From Sphingomonas sp. BK345 (GTDB lineage: Bacteria > Pseudomonadota > Alphaproteobacteria > Sphingomonadales > Sphingomonadaceae): a stretch of DNA of 64,000 bases. A model generated the notes under the pieces. That model worked only from the letters and a program-made list of their open reading frames with translations. It was not told the DNA's origin and did not search any database. The position numbers and the translations under genes are program-made. The stretch is from assembly GCF_014193845.1 (NCBI RefSeq), contig NZ_JACHZX010000002.1, forward strand, positions 124,001 to 188,000, in the 5' to 3' direction. This document shows positions 43,612-51,785 of this stretch, piece after piece (position 1 is the stretch's first letter; every line of letters begins with the position of its first letter).

Positions 43612-44164
43612 CGGGAAGTCTCCTAAGACGACGTGTTCCCGACGCTATCAGCTGAGCCCGTCGCGTAATCGCACTCGGATCTCGGCTCAGCGCACCGCAG
43701 CGCCCGCCTGTCGCGCCGGGGCTTCGTACTCGCCAACCTACCCCGTCCATACATTGGATGGACGGGAAAACAGGAGGCGAGCTGGAGCCTCTGAAGGGGC
43801 GATGTCGGGTCCTCGGCACGAGAGGGGAGGGGGCGGCAACCGCCCACTAGCGGACATCCGCTTGGCAAACTCGCAGCGTTAGGGCAGCGCGTGCGCAGCT
43901 GTAAGGCACAGCCTTAGCTGTCTCAGGAGGAGATCACCTCACGCAGCGGGCAGTGCCGCAGCTCAAGCTGAGCGACCACTTCCTCTGCGCGCGCGTTTTA
44001 ATTACAATGACATTGAACAGGGAGGCGCGGCCGTTGTGACGCAGCACGGGCCTCGTGCGACAGCAGGTTACCGATCAGATTACAGCGGCCATCCGCGCGC
44101 ACAGCCTAGCTCGGGCTTAGCTATGGGACGGTATCAAAGAGGCCGTCGATCGCAGGCTTGCGGC
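43612..44164. repeat. Gene-free stretch with dispersed repeats
   Basis: About 550 bp without a credible gene. CACGAGAGGGGAGGGGGCGG and TAGCGGACATCCGCTTGG at about 43819-43868 belong to the dispersed repeat family. The remainder is featureless. Confidence 0.5.
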
Positions 44165-44338
44165 CTAAGCCGGTAGTGCGGCGTACGCCGTGACGGCGTC
44201 GATTACCTGCTGCCAGCGCTCTCGAACGATGCGAACAGCCTGGTCGCGCTGGCTCTCCGCCACCTCAACTGCCCGGCCGCGAAACGCCTGGCGGAAGGCA
44301 GCGCTGAACGCGTTCTCTAGGTCCCGCTGGTCGGTCAT
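44165..44338 (-). CDS. Small helical protein closing the module, copy 2
   Basis: A protein of 57 residues, MTDQRDLENAFSAAFRQAFR, ending QVIDAVTAYAALPA. It is paralogous to 5465-5695, sharing FSAA, the RAxxVAExQR block and VREQW/VRERW, which is why ATG 44338 is chosen over the longer frame. It follows the response regulator as in copy 1, without the Pro/Ala-rich tail. Confidence 0.6.
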   Translation of the reverse strand: MTDQRDLENAFSAAFRQAFRGRAVEVAESQRDQAVRIVRERWQQVIDAVTAYAALPA

Positions 44339-44428
44339 GTCGGAGCCTTTCGTCGTGACAGCGGCAGCTGCTAGCACTTGATGCTGAACGAAGCCCCTAC
44401 GGGTCCGGCTCAATATCGATGCAGCGCC

Positions 44429-44818
44429 CTAGACCGAAGTCGAACGGAGAAGCGCTTGAACCTGAGCGGCCAAACCGATCGGATCGAACGGCTTAGCTAT
44501 GGTCCCGACGGCCCCTGCGGCTGAGTAGCGCTCGATGTCAGCTGAGCGCACCGACGCCGTGAAGAACGCGATCGGCGGCGCGTCCTTCATGGCCCGCCTG
44601 ATCGCCTTGGCGAGAGCGACACCATCCATATCGGGGAGGTTGTTGTCGGTGAGTATCAAGTCCGGTTTGGGTGAATGCTGGAGATGGTGGAGCGCGTCAG
44701 CGCCAGTTCGCATCGACGTAACTGTAAGGTTAGGATCAAGGTGCAAGGCCATCACCGCTATCGCGCTTATGTCAGGATCATCTTCAACCAACAGGATGAA
44801 GGCAGCTTCCCGGGCCAA
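44429..44818 (-). CDS. Single-domain response regulator, copy 2
   Basis: A 129-residue CheY-like receiver starting at TTG 44818 behind AGGAGA (MAREAAFILLVEDDPDISAI). Phosphoacceptor Asp in ILTDNNLPDMDG, Thr in FFTASV, Lys in AKPFDP. It is a close paralogue of the regulator at 4976-5359: 24 consecutive residues are identical, as is most of the alpha4-beta5 face, the usual output surface. Both copies keep every catalytic residue, so both are likely functional. Confidence 0.9.
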   Translation of the reverse strand: MAREAAFILLVEDDPDISAIAVMALHLDPNLTVTSMRTGADALHHLQHSPKPDLILTDNNLPDMDGVALAKAIRRAMKDAPPIAFFTASVRSADIERYSAAGAVGTIAKPFDPIGLAAQVQALLRSTSV

Positions 44819-44845
44819 TGCTACTTCTCCTAGTAAGCTTGATCG

Positions 44846-44877
44846 ACATCAAGAATGAAAACTGCAGGGCTCGTCAA
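44846..44877 (-). promoter_or_regulatory. Promoter-like block shared with copy 1
   Basis: On the minus strand TTGACG (44877-44872) and CTTGATGT (44853-44846) are separated by 18 bp, as at 4923-4954. Confidence 0.5.
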
Positions 44878-44893
44878 AGGAAATTTCATCCAC

Positions 44894-45085
44894 TTACGTT
44901 GGTGGTTGACCGAAGGTTCGATCATCGATGGCCTCGACCTGAGCGGCGCGACAGTCGTTGTCGCGGGCGAGCGAAAGCATCATAGCCGCGTCACGTTCTC
45001 CCACGCCTTTTGCCAAGCGACGGCATCGCTCGGCGTCACTGCGGTACTCGGCCGCAGACTTGGGCAGGCGTGGCAGCATGGACAT
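44894..45085 (-). CDS. Small helical protein of the response-regulator module, copy 2
   Basis: A 63-residue protein starting MSMLPRLPKSAAEYRSDAER, paralogous to 4715-4900. Similarity begins at this Met, so the longer open frame to 45220 is not used. The core SAAEYRxDAxxCRxLAKGV is conserved and the last 15 residues differ. First gene of the leftward module copy. Confidence 0.6.
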   Translation of the reverse strand: MSMLPRLPKSAAEYRSDAERCRRLAKGVGERDAAMMLSLARDNDCRAAQVEAIDDRTFGQPPT

Positions 45086-45596
45086 CGTGCGAAGCTGGCA
45101 CGCACCGCCGGCGCGCGCCATCAACCAGACCAGCAACCTTGATCTAAATCTAGGTCCGGTGTGGCTCAGCGCCTCCAAGAACGAGAGCTTCAAAGCTCTG
45201 CGCTTCAAGGACGGCGTCAATCTTGCCGATCCGCCCCGGTGCTATCGCCCGATTGCCCGACCTTCATTCTCAGGCTTATCATCTGACCCTCGTCGGCGAG
45301 GGTAGTCCTGGCACCTTGGTTCCCTGGATGCGGCTGATCTGGCCGTAGCACAAGATCGATCCTAGGGTCTGTTTAGCTGCTTCGACGGCGACTAAGCCGC
45401 GAGCCCGCTAACCTGCCCGCCAAGGCAAGGTCGATCACCCTGCAGCACCCTACGAAGACCCGGGCCTCAACATGAACGAGTGGCCGGGGTCGGAAGGCGG
45501 CCAAGGCCTCTGGATTGACCGGAAATGGGTCTCCTGGGGACGAGAGGTGAGGGAGTCGGAATCGGGCGAAAGCGGTCAGGTCGCTACTCACCAGAT
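45086..45596. repeat. Gene-free stretch with dispersed repeats
   Basis: No gene is supported. CCGCTAACCTGCCCGCC near 45407 and ATGAACGAGTGGCCGGGG near 45472 are repeat blocks in the same order as in the copy at 48789-49000. Confidence 0.5.
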
Positions 45597-45845
45597 CTAC
45601 TTGCCTCCGATTGGCCCGATCCAGTCTGGTGAACCACCTTTGACCGGGCTGGCGGCCGCATCGATCTGCTGCCATTCAGCCTTTGTGTGGCAGACACGGC
45701 GTTGCATGCGCGAGCCGCTGCGTCCCTCGCTTCGGCAGATCGGCCGTTCCTTGATCGAAGGATCTGCGGCTTTCTCCTGCGCGCCGCCTTGATCGGCTTG
45801 CAGAGCAAGCGCCAAAGCGGAGAGGAGCAGCGTACCTATGGTCAT
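45597..45845 (-). CDS. Small exported Cys-containing protein
   Basis: An 82-residue protein: signal peptide MTIGTLLLSALALALQADQG, then PICRSEGRSGSRMQRRVCHT with KAEWQQID. The ICRxxxxxGSRMxxRxC..EW pattern recurs in short secreted proteins of sphingomonads, with two cysteines likely forming a disulfide. Function unknown. AGGAAA lies upstream. Confidence 0.65.
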   Translation of the reverse strand: MTIGTLLLSALALALQADQGGAQEKAADPSIKERPICRSEGRSGSRMQRRVCHTKAEWQQIDAAASPVKGGSPDWIGPIGGK

Positions 45846-46145
45846 CTAATTTTCCTTTGCCTTTTCGGTGACATCGCTCCTGTTGCGAGACGAAGGCAAG
45901 CGAACTTGCAACCATACTGGACCCAGGATCTGAATGACGCAGTGTCTAACCAATGTGCGGCCAGTGGCCCGCTCCGGCACTCGGAGCGGAGCGGCATCTG
46001 CCGCCGCTGATCGCACTGCAGCGATCCGGCCGTGATCCTCACAAACAAGTCGTTCAAACACCTTCGCTTGGCGCCCAGAAGGGCCCCTGCCATCGATGAT
46101 CTTAGCCGTGATCGCCGGCCTGCTGTCGCGCTGGATCGCGAGGAG
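45846..46145. other. Gene-free stretch
   Basis: Nothing convincing in about 300 bp; short minus-strand frames lack ribosome sites and coding-like codon use. Confidence 0.35.
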
Positions 46146-46535
46146 CTAACGGCTGAAGCTCTTCACCTCGTCCTTGGTGAGAAGGCCGTCTGAGTTCTTG
46201 TCCATTCCGCGAAAGCCAGGAGCAATCATGCCCTCGCGCATCTTGGCTCGATCCGCCGGTTTGATCTTCCTCTGCGCCTCGCCATCGCCTGCGATCATCG
46301 CATCGATGCGGCGGTCAAACTCGGCGGTAAACTCGTTGAGGTCGAGCACTCCGTCGTGGTTTGCGTCCGCGGCCGCCAGAAAGGCTGCATCAAGCTGATC
46401 GTCTATCTTGATCTCTCTGACGGAGCTCGGCTCGGGATTTGCGGCCTGAGTCTCTGCGGCTTGCAGCGACACGAGTAGCAGCACAGCGCTCAGCGTGCTC
46501 ACTCTCCTCAGCCTTAATCGCCCTATGTTCAGCAC
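46146..46535 (-). CDS. EF-hand calcium-binding exported protein
   Basis: A 129-residue protein with a signal peptide (to TQAAN) and two EF-hand loops: DANHDGVLDLNEF and DKNSDGLLTKDEV, both with the Asp/Asn/Glu ligands needed for calcium. It is likely a periplasmic calcium-responsive or calmodulin-like protein. Divergent from the permease gene over about 110 bp. Confidence 0.88.
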   Translation of the reverse strand: MLNIGRLRLRRVSTLSAVLLLVSLQAAETQAANPEPSSVREIKIDDQLDAAFLAAADANHDGVLDLNEFTAEFDRRIDAMIAGDGEAQRKIKPADRAKMREGMIAPGFRGMDKNSDGLLTKDEVKSFSR

Positions 46536-46643
46536 CTTCTCAATCGGTCAGTGAACTTGCCATGAGGGGCGTGTGGCGTTGTTCGTGCCAGCGGTGCTTG
46601 GTTGGCCTTGCCGCAGCGCCATTAACGCCGCAAAATTAGCGAG

Positions 46644-47849
46644 ATGCTCGGCACGACGGTCCTGCTCGCAGCGCGCTCGATCCGGCGACATGCGCTCCGG
46701 TCCTTCCTGACCGTGCTCGGCATCGTCATCGGTGTCGCGGCGGTCGTAACGATGGTCACGCTCGGCGATGCGACGTCGGCTTCCGTGCAGAAGCAGATTG
46801 CCAATCTCGGCACGAACCTGCTCCACGTCCATCCAGGGCAAGGGGCTCGACGCGGCGGCGGTGGGCCACCTCCAGCCAGCTTCGATCCCGACGACGTGGT
46901 CGCCATCGAGCGACAGGTCAGCGGTGTCACCGGTGTTGCACCGCAGGCGCAGACCACCTCGGCGGTCTTCTACGAGGGCAACAATTGGTCGACGAGCATC
47001 TTCGGCATGGACGCGACCTACTTCGTCATCCAGCCCTGGCCGCTGCAGGCGGGGCGGGTGTTCACGCCGGCGGAGGAGAGCGCGGGTAAGGCCGTGTGCG
47101 TGATCGGCAGCACGGTAAGTAAGAACCTGTTCAAGGAGCTGGATCCGATCGGTCGGCGCTTCCGCGCGGGACCGGTCAGCTGCGAGGTCATCGGGCTGTT
47201 CACCACCAAGGGTCAGGGGCAGTTCGGCGACCAGGACGATCTGGTGATCATGCCGATCAAGACCGTGGCGCGTCGCTTCCTCGGCACGAGGGACATCAAG
47301 GCGCTGCTGGTCGGTGTGGATCCGGCCTATGACACCGAGCAGGTCAAGGCGTCGCTCACGGGCCTGCTGCGCGAGCGGCGGCATGTGGAGGCGGGAGAGG
47401 ACGACGACTTCCTCATCATCGACACGCGCCAGATCTCCGAGACGCTCTCCGGCACCACCGCGGCCCTCACCCGCATCGTCGCTGCGGTCGCGGCAATCAG
47501 CCTCGTGGTGGGCGGCATCGGCATCATGAACGTCATGCTGGTCGCCGTCACCGAGCGTACGCGCGAGATCGGCATCCGGCTCGCGATCGGCGCCGTTGCC
47601 CGCGAGGTGCTGCTGCAATTCCTTGTCGAGGCGGTGACGCTCTCCTGCCTCGGCGGTCTCGCTGGGCTGCTGCTCGCGCAGGTGGCCATAGCCGGGCTTT
47701 CCCGGCTCATGTCACTAGATTGGTCGTTCAACCCGGCGATCAACGCGCTCGCATTCGGCTTCTCAGGCATCATCGGGATCGTCTTCGGCTTCGTGCCTGC
47801 TCGACGCGCGGCGGGATTGGACCCGATCGATGCGCTCCGCCACGAGTAG
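46644..47849 (+). CDS. MacB-type ABC transporter permease
   Basis: A 401-residue permease: TM1 at about 12-40 (LRSFLTVLGIVIGVAAVVTM), a large periplasmic MacB_PCD domain (about 45-265), then three FtsX-type TM helices (SLVVGGIGIMNVMLVAVTER marks TM2). Ends ARRAAGLDPIDALRHE, the typical coupling-region tail. Family members export peptides, siderophores or lipoproteins using a separate MacB-type ATPase and an adaptor. Neither gene is adjacent, so the partners must be elsewhere. Confidence 0.9.
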   Translation: MLGTTVLLAARSIRRHALRSFLTVLGIVIGVAAVVTMVTLGDATSASVQKQIANLGTNLLHVHPGQGARRGGGGPPPASFDPDDVVAIERQVSGVTGVAPQAQTTSAVFYEGNNWSTSIFGMDATYFVIQPWPLQAGRVFTPAEESAGKAVCVIGSTVSKNLFKELDPIGRRFRAGPVSCEVIGLFTTKGQGQFGDQDDLVIMPIKTVARRFLGTRDIKALLVGVDPAYDTEQVKASLTGLLRERRHVEAGEDDDFLIIDTRQISETLSGTTAALTRIVAAVAAISLVVGGIGIMNVMLVAVTERTREIGIRLAIGAVAREVLLQFLVEAVTLSCLGGLAGLLLAQVAIAGLSRLMSLDWSFNPAINALAFGFSGIIGIVFGFVPARRAAGLDPIDALRHE

Positions 47850-47902
47850 CGCAGGCAAGCCTCGTGAACCAACGGCCGGAATCAGGCGACGCTTTCTAGG
47901 GC

Positions 47903-47965
47903 GTGAGTGACCGGAGTTGGGTCCTCGGCACGAGAGGGCAGGGAGGCCGCAAGCGCCAATTCGCA
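47903..47965. repeat. Dispersed repeat copy
   Basis: GTGAGTGACCGGAGTTGGGT followed by CCTCGGCACGAGAGGGCAGG and GGCCGCAAGCGCC. This is an unbroken version of the sequence split by the IS element at 50213-51565. Confidence 0.6.
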
Positions 47966-47973
47966 GACACTGA

Positions 47974-48408
47974 CTAGCGCCTCAGATCCCGAACTTGGAC
48001 GCTATAAGTGTCATCTTCGAGCCGCGGGTTCAGGTGCTTTACAAGCAATCGTCCGGTTGTCTTGTCACGCCACACAGTGCGGCAACGTTCGCCGACGAAC
48101 CAGCGGCTGACGATAGCGCTGGTGTCCGGAGATACGCAAAGCTGGCCCTTTGACACCCTCCACTTTCCTGCAAACGGCACCGGTCCGCGGGAGTAGTAGA
48201 ACCCCCTCCATATTCCGCCTTTGTGGTATTCCTCGTGAATGCCGGCGTCTGCCCACCCGCTAGGAGCGTAGCTGATTGAAAAGCCGGTGAAGGCTTTTGT
48301 TACCTCCACCCCGCTCAGCGCCACTCTCTGTTCGGAGCCACTCACGACGGCTTGCGCCTTAGTGGCACACACCACGAGCAAAACTGTCAGCCTTACCGGC
48401 AGCCTCAT
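47974..48408 (-). CDS. Small exported hypothetical protein
   Basis: A 144-residue protein from ATG 48408 (MRLPVRLTVLLVVCATKAQA, a signal peptide); the frame extends upstream but into repeat DNA. The mature part has GIWRGFYYSRGPVPFAGKWR and two Cys (GQLCVS, GERCRTVW), a beta-rich pattern with aromatic residues. No family recognised; probably periplasmic. Confidence 0.65.
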   Translation of the reverse strand: MRLPVRLTVLLVVCATKAQAVVSGSEQRVALSGVEVTKAFTGFSISYAPSGWADAGIHEEYHKGGIWRGFYYSRGPVPFAGKWRVSKGQLCVSPDTSAIVSRWFVGERCRTVWRDKTTGRLLVKHLNPRLEDDTYSVQVRDLRR

Positions 48409-48538
48409 CCACTGACCTCGCCATGAGTTAGGAGGAGCTGCAACTTGCCAGTACCACCTTAACGTCCGCTTTCCTGCCAATCGCGGCCGTGCCAACGATC
48501 TTCAACCCTCGCGCAAAAGCGGACATTCGATCGGGCGT

Positions 48539-48757
48539 TCAGAGCGCTACGAGCGCGACACCTGCGATTAGGCAGACGCATTGCCCGAGTTGGTGCCAGT
48601 GGTAACGGCGGGGATTATCTACGCGACGGATGCGCTCGGGAGAGAAATTCTCTGGCAATGGAAACAGCCCAACCCATAGCCTGCCAGTGACAAACGCATA
48701 CGCGAGCGCGGGGGCGCTGATCGCGATTAGAAGCGCGCCAAAGATAGGTGGGACCAT
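48539..48757 (-). CDS. Small two-helix membrane protein
   Basis: A 72-residue protein from ATG 48757, MVPPIFGALLIAISAPALAY, with a second hydrophobic helix at the C-terminus (LGQCVCLIAGVALVAL) and a charged loop between. The open frame to 48817 adds residues unlike a protein start. Family unknown. Confidence 0.55.
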   Translation of the reverse strand: MVPPIFGALLIAISAPALAYAFVTGRLWVGLFPLPENFSPERIRRVDNPRRYHWHQLGQCVCLIAGVALVAL

Positions 48758-49107
48758 GTCGTTCACGGCGCGAGTATCGCATGGTTTAGGTCCGCTTCCT
48801 ACTCCATGCGGCACCAAAGCGGACAGGCCGCTTCCCTGCCAAATCAGGCCAGCCGGACAACTGCGCGGAACGCCCGAAAAGCTCGAGCGGCGAGGTGAAC
48901 GAGCGACCGGAGTTGGGAAAGAGGGCAGGGGCGCCTGAGTGACCGGTTATGGGTCTCGGCGCCAGCGAGCAGGGGGCCGCAAGCGCCCTGCCACGGCCGT
49001 TCGCGATTGGCAAAGTAGGACGCCGCAAGCGGGCGGCCGAGTCACGGAAATTGCATCAGACGCAATGCTGTTCGCCTGCGAACATGGCAAGGCGTCGCCA
49101 CTCAAGC
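48758..49107. repeat. Gene-free stretch filled by dispersed repeats
   Basis: The longest repeat array: AAAGCGGACAGGCCGCTTCC, CCAGCCGGACAACTGCGCGG, GTGAACGAGCGACCGGAGTT, GAGTGACCGGTTATGGGTC and GGGGGCCGCAAGCGCC follow one another. It shows the full order of blocks that appear singly elsewhere. An AAAAGCGGACATTC block lies just to the left near 48513. Confidence 0.6.
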
Positions 49108-50001
49108 TCATCGGCGGAGTGGATGCCCCCGAACGGCAGCGACTCCCTGCAGAATGCCATCCACGACAAAGGCCGGCGCTTCATGCGGCAGACCGTGCCC
49201 CGCCCGCTCTGCGACATTCTGGCGCGCGTTGGTCGAGAGCGAGAGGAACTGTTGCTGCATTCGCTGGGTCGCGTCTTCCAATCGGACGGCGATTGGTTCA
49301 GAAAGTCCGGGTACCATGCGGAAGCTGGGGCTATGCGTCAGCACGACCACCGGCTTCCTCCCGAGCGAGGTAAGCTGGTGCGCCTCCAGTGCGCTCGCAT
49401 GCATGTCCAGTCGCTCCTCGTTCTTGGTCGGATCCGTTTGTACGCTGGTGAGAAACGAACGAGCCTCGCTAATGGCCTTCTCCTCGCCCGGCACGGGGGC
49501 GGGCAAAAGCGCCAACCAAGTCGAGAATTGGTCGGGATGGGTTGTTGACACCAGCACCAGCCCGGCCGTGTCAGCCGGGTACTGCGCCGCGAATACCTGG
49601 GCATGCAGCCCGCCGACTGAATGGCCGACGAGAAGATAAGGTCCCGTCACCCCTGCTGCTGACAATGCGGCATGCAGGTCGTGAGCAGCATCCAGGCTCG
49701 ATCGCGGACCAGGCTGAGCCGGATCGCTCTGCCCAAGGCCTGCCCGATCATACAGGCAGACACGCGTTACCGGCTCCACTTGCGCCGCTATCGCCCGCCA
49801 GCCCGCATCCTCGACCGGCGCTGTTCCCATCCCCGCGTCAACCACCACCGTCGGCCCTCGTGTGCCCTTGCACGAGAGGCGGATGAAACGCCCGCCGACA
49901 TCAAAGCGCCCGTCGATGGACCTCTCCTGGGCCGCAGCGACTACGCCGAACGCTCCAAAGGCGATGCAAAACAGCAGCGTTGCAATGAACAGAGCACGCA
50001 T
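49108..50001 (-). CDS. Exported alpha/beta hydrolase
   Basis: A 297-residue protein with a signal peptide (to VVAAAQ). The nucleophile elbow is LVGHSVGGLHAQ (Ser), the oxyanion region VVVDAGMG, and the catalytic His in ERAGHGLPHEAP. The overall pattern resembles the prolyl-aminopeptidase/epoxide-hydrolase-like superfamily. Substrate unknown. Its upstream region runs toward the second IS element. Confidence 0.85.
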   Translation of the reverse strand: MRALFIATLLFCIAFGAFGVVAAAQERSIDGRFDVGGRFIRLSCKGTRGPTVVVDAGMGTAPVEDAGWRAIAAQVEPVTRVCLYDRAGLGQSDPAQPGPRSSLDAAHDLHAALSAAGVTGPYLLVGHSVGGLHAQVFAAQYPADTAGLVLVSTTHPDQFSTWLALLPAPVPGEEKAISEARSFLTSVQTDPTKNEERLDMHASALEAHQLTSLGRKPVVVLTHSPSFRMVPGLSEPIAVRLEDATQRMQQQFLSLSTNARQNVAERAGHGLPHEAPAFVVDGILQGVAAVRGHPLRR

Positions 50002-50200
50002 GTGAGGCTCCAGATCAGGAACGCCGATGTAGACTGGCTTGCGGGCGGATCACAACGTCTGCTTCGAAGCTAAGGTCACCGACAGCTGTCTGTCGGCTAC
50101 CCTGCCGAAGCTCGACCAAGCCGACGGCATTGTGACGCATCAAGAATGTCAGCCGCCGAGATGAATGAGCGATCGAAGTTGAGAGACGGGCAGGGCGCCA

Positions 50201-50212
50201 GGAGTGACCGCT
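50201..50212. repeat. Left half of a repeat split by IS element
   Basis: GGAGTGACCGCT matches the repeat core and then stops; the expected continuation (GGGTCCTCGG and on) is found at 51567, beyond the IS. Confidence 0.5.
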
Positions 50213-51565
50213 AATGATGACGTGGACGGCTCTCCAACCCTCCCGCAGGATGACCTGCGGAGAGCCGGAAGGAGAACCACGATGGGCAGCGTCACGACGA
50301 TAGGTCTCGATCTCGCGAAAAACGTGTTCCAGGTGCATGGCGTGAATGCGGAGGGCGTGGCGGTGATCCGCAAGCGGCTGACCCGTGGGCGCATGCTGAA
50401 GTTCTTCGCCAAGCTGCCCAGGTGTCTGATCGGTATCGAGGCATGCGCGACATCGCACTACTGGGCACGCGAGCTGGTGGCACTCGGCCACGACGTGAAG
50501 CTCATGCCGGCGCAGTATGTGAAGCCCTACGTCAAGCGGGGCAAGAACGACGCGGCGGATGCCGAGGCGATCTGCGAGGCAGTGACCCGGCCGACGATGC
50601 GCTTCGTCGGCATCAAGTCGCCGGAGCAACAGAGCGCCATGATGCTGCACCGTGTCCGCTTGATCCTCAACCGCCAGCGCACGAAGCTGTCCAACGCGAT
50701 GCGCGCTCACCTGGCTGAGTTCGGGATCGCGGCGCCGATCGGCAGGAACGGCATCGAGCAGCTCCTCGACGTGATCGCCGATCCTACCGACGAGCGGGTG
50801 CCGGCCGATGCGCGGTTCTGCCTAGAGATGCTGGCGGCTCAGCTGCGCATCGTGAAGGAGCAGATCCTGGAGAACGACCGCCGCATCCTGGCGAGCGCGC
50901 GAGAGACCGAGCTTGGTCGCCGCCTGATGGAGATACCCGGTGTCGGTCCCCTGCTCGCCAGCGCTATCGTTGCCACCGTGCCCGATCCGGCGATCTTCCG
51001 CTCAGGCCGTAACCTTGCCGCGTGGATCGGGCTGGTGCCGCGGCAGAACTCAAGCGGCGGCAAGGAGCGGCTTGGCGGGATCACTAAGGCGGGGCACGAG
51101 TACCTGCGCCAGATGCTGATCGTCGGCGCAATGGCGGTGGTTCGCTACGCCAAGCGGAACGGAGCGAAGCGACCATGGCTGGTGCAGCTGCTCGCACGGC
51201 GGAAGACCAAGGTCGCCGCAGTCGCGCTCGCTAACAAGAATGCCCAATGATCTGGGCGATGATGGCGAGCGGCGAACGATATCGCGAGCCGCAGGTCGCG
51301 TAAGGAACACGGCGCGGGCAGCTGCGCCTGACGAGGTTGGAAAGGGCGAATAGGAGCTAATGCGACAAGCCGGTTTAACCGCCGGATCGGGAAAACGCAC
51401 GATGACCCAAGCACCTCGAGTGCGTGTTTGTGATCGGGACCCGAGACGCGCGAATGGCATTACGGCCAGCGGCTATGTGCCGCACCAACAGGTCGGACAC
51501 ATGGCCGCACCAACCAGCATAGCAAGGCGACTGTTCAAGCTTGCCAACGGAGGGCCGTCCACACA
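50213..51565 (+). mobile_element. IS110-family (IS1111-type) element inside a dispersed repeat
   Basis: About 1.35 kb between two halves of a repeat copy. Near the left end GGCTCTCC (50228-50235) pairs with GGAGAGCC (50259-50266), enclosing GCAGG/CCTGC. About 260 bp of non-coding DNA follows the transposase, the place where IS1111-type elements carry their seekRNA. Ends are approximate because such elements lack clear terminal repeats. Confidence 0.65.
50282..51303 (+). pseudogene. IS110 family transposase with 3' frameshift
   Basis: Starts MGSVTTIGLDLAKNVFQVHG. DEDD residues: Asp10, Glu in LIGIEACATS, and KNDAADAEA; the C-terminal domain has IPGVGPLLASAIVATVPDP and the serine in VPRQNSSGGKERLGG. 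The frame ends at 51250 as ALANKNAQ. One inserted base after GCCC at about 51245 would restore the usual NKNARMIWAMMASGERYRE to a stop at 51303. The product lacks only about 18 C-terminal residues, so activity is doubtful but not excluded. Confidence 0.85.
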
Positions 51566-51756
51566 GGGGTCCTCGGTACGAGAGGGCAGGGGCCGCAAGC
51601 GCCAAAAAGGCTGCCAGTCGGGCAAGTTGTTATCGCTTGAAGGCGAGCGGACGCCGGCGTTAGCGAGCAGCTGACGTATCGCGCCGTGCGACCCCACAGC
51701 CGTTTCCCTCTCGACAGGCATCTCGCTTGTAACCACCGCCGAACCGGATTACGAAG
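51566..51756. repeat. Right half of split repeat and gene-free DNA
   Basis: GGGTCCTCGGTACGAGAGGG from 51567 continues into GGCCGCAAGCGCC, completing the repeat begun at 50201. The rest to the operator has no gene. Confidence 0.5.
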
Positions 51757-51772
51757 TTGCATCCGAATGCAT
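51757..51772. promoter_or_regulatory. Candidate LacI operator 1
   Basis: TTGCATCCGAATGCAT is a near-perfect palindrome, 14 bp before the ATG at 51786. It matches the consensus TTGCATTCGAATGCAA at 14 of 16 positions and is the most upstream site of the catabolic island. Binding here would block translation-proximal transcription of the dehydrogenase operon. Confidence 0.65.
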
Positions 51773-51785
51773 GGGAGCGGTTGGG

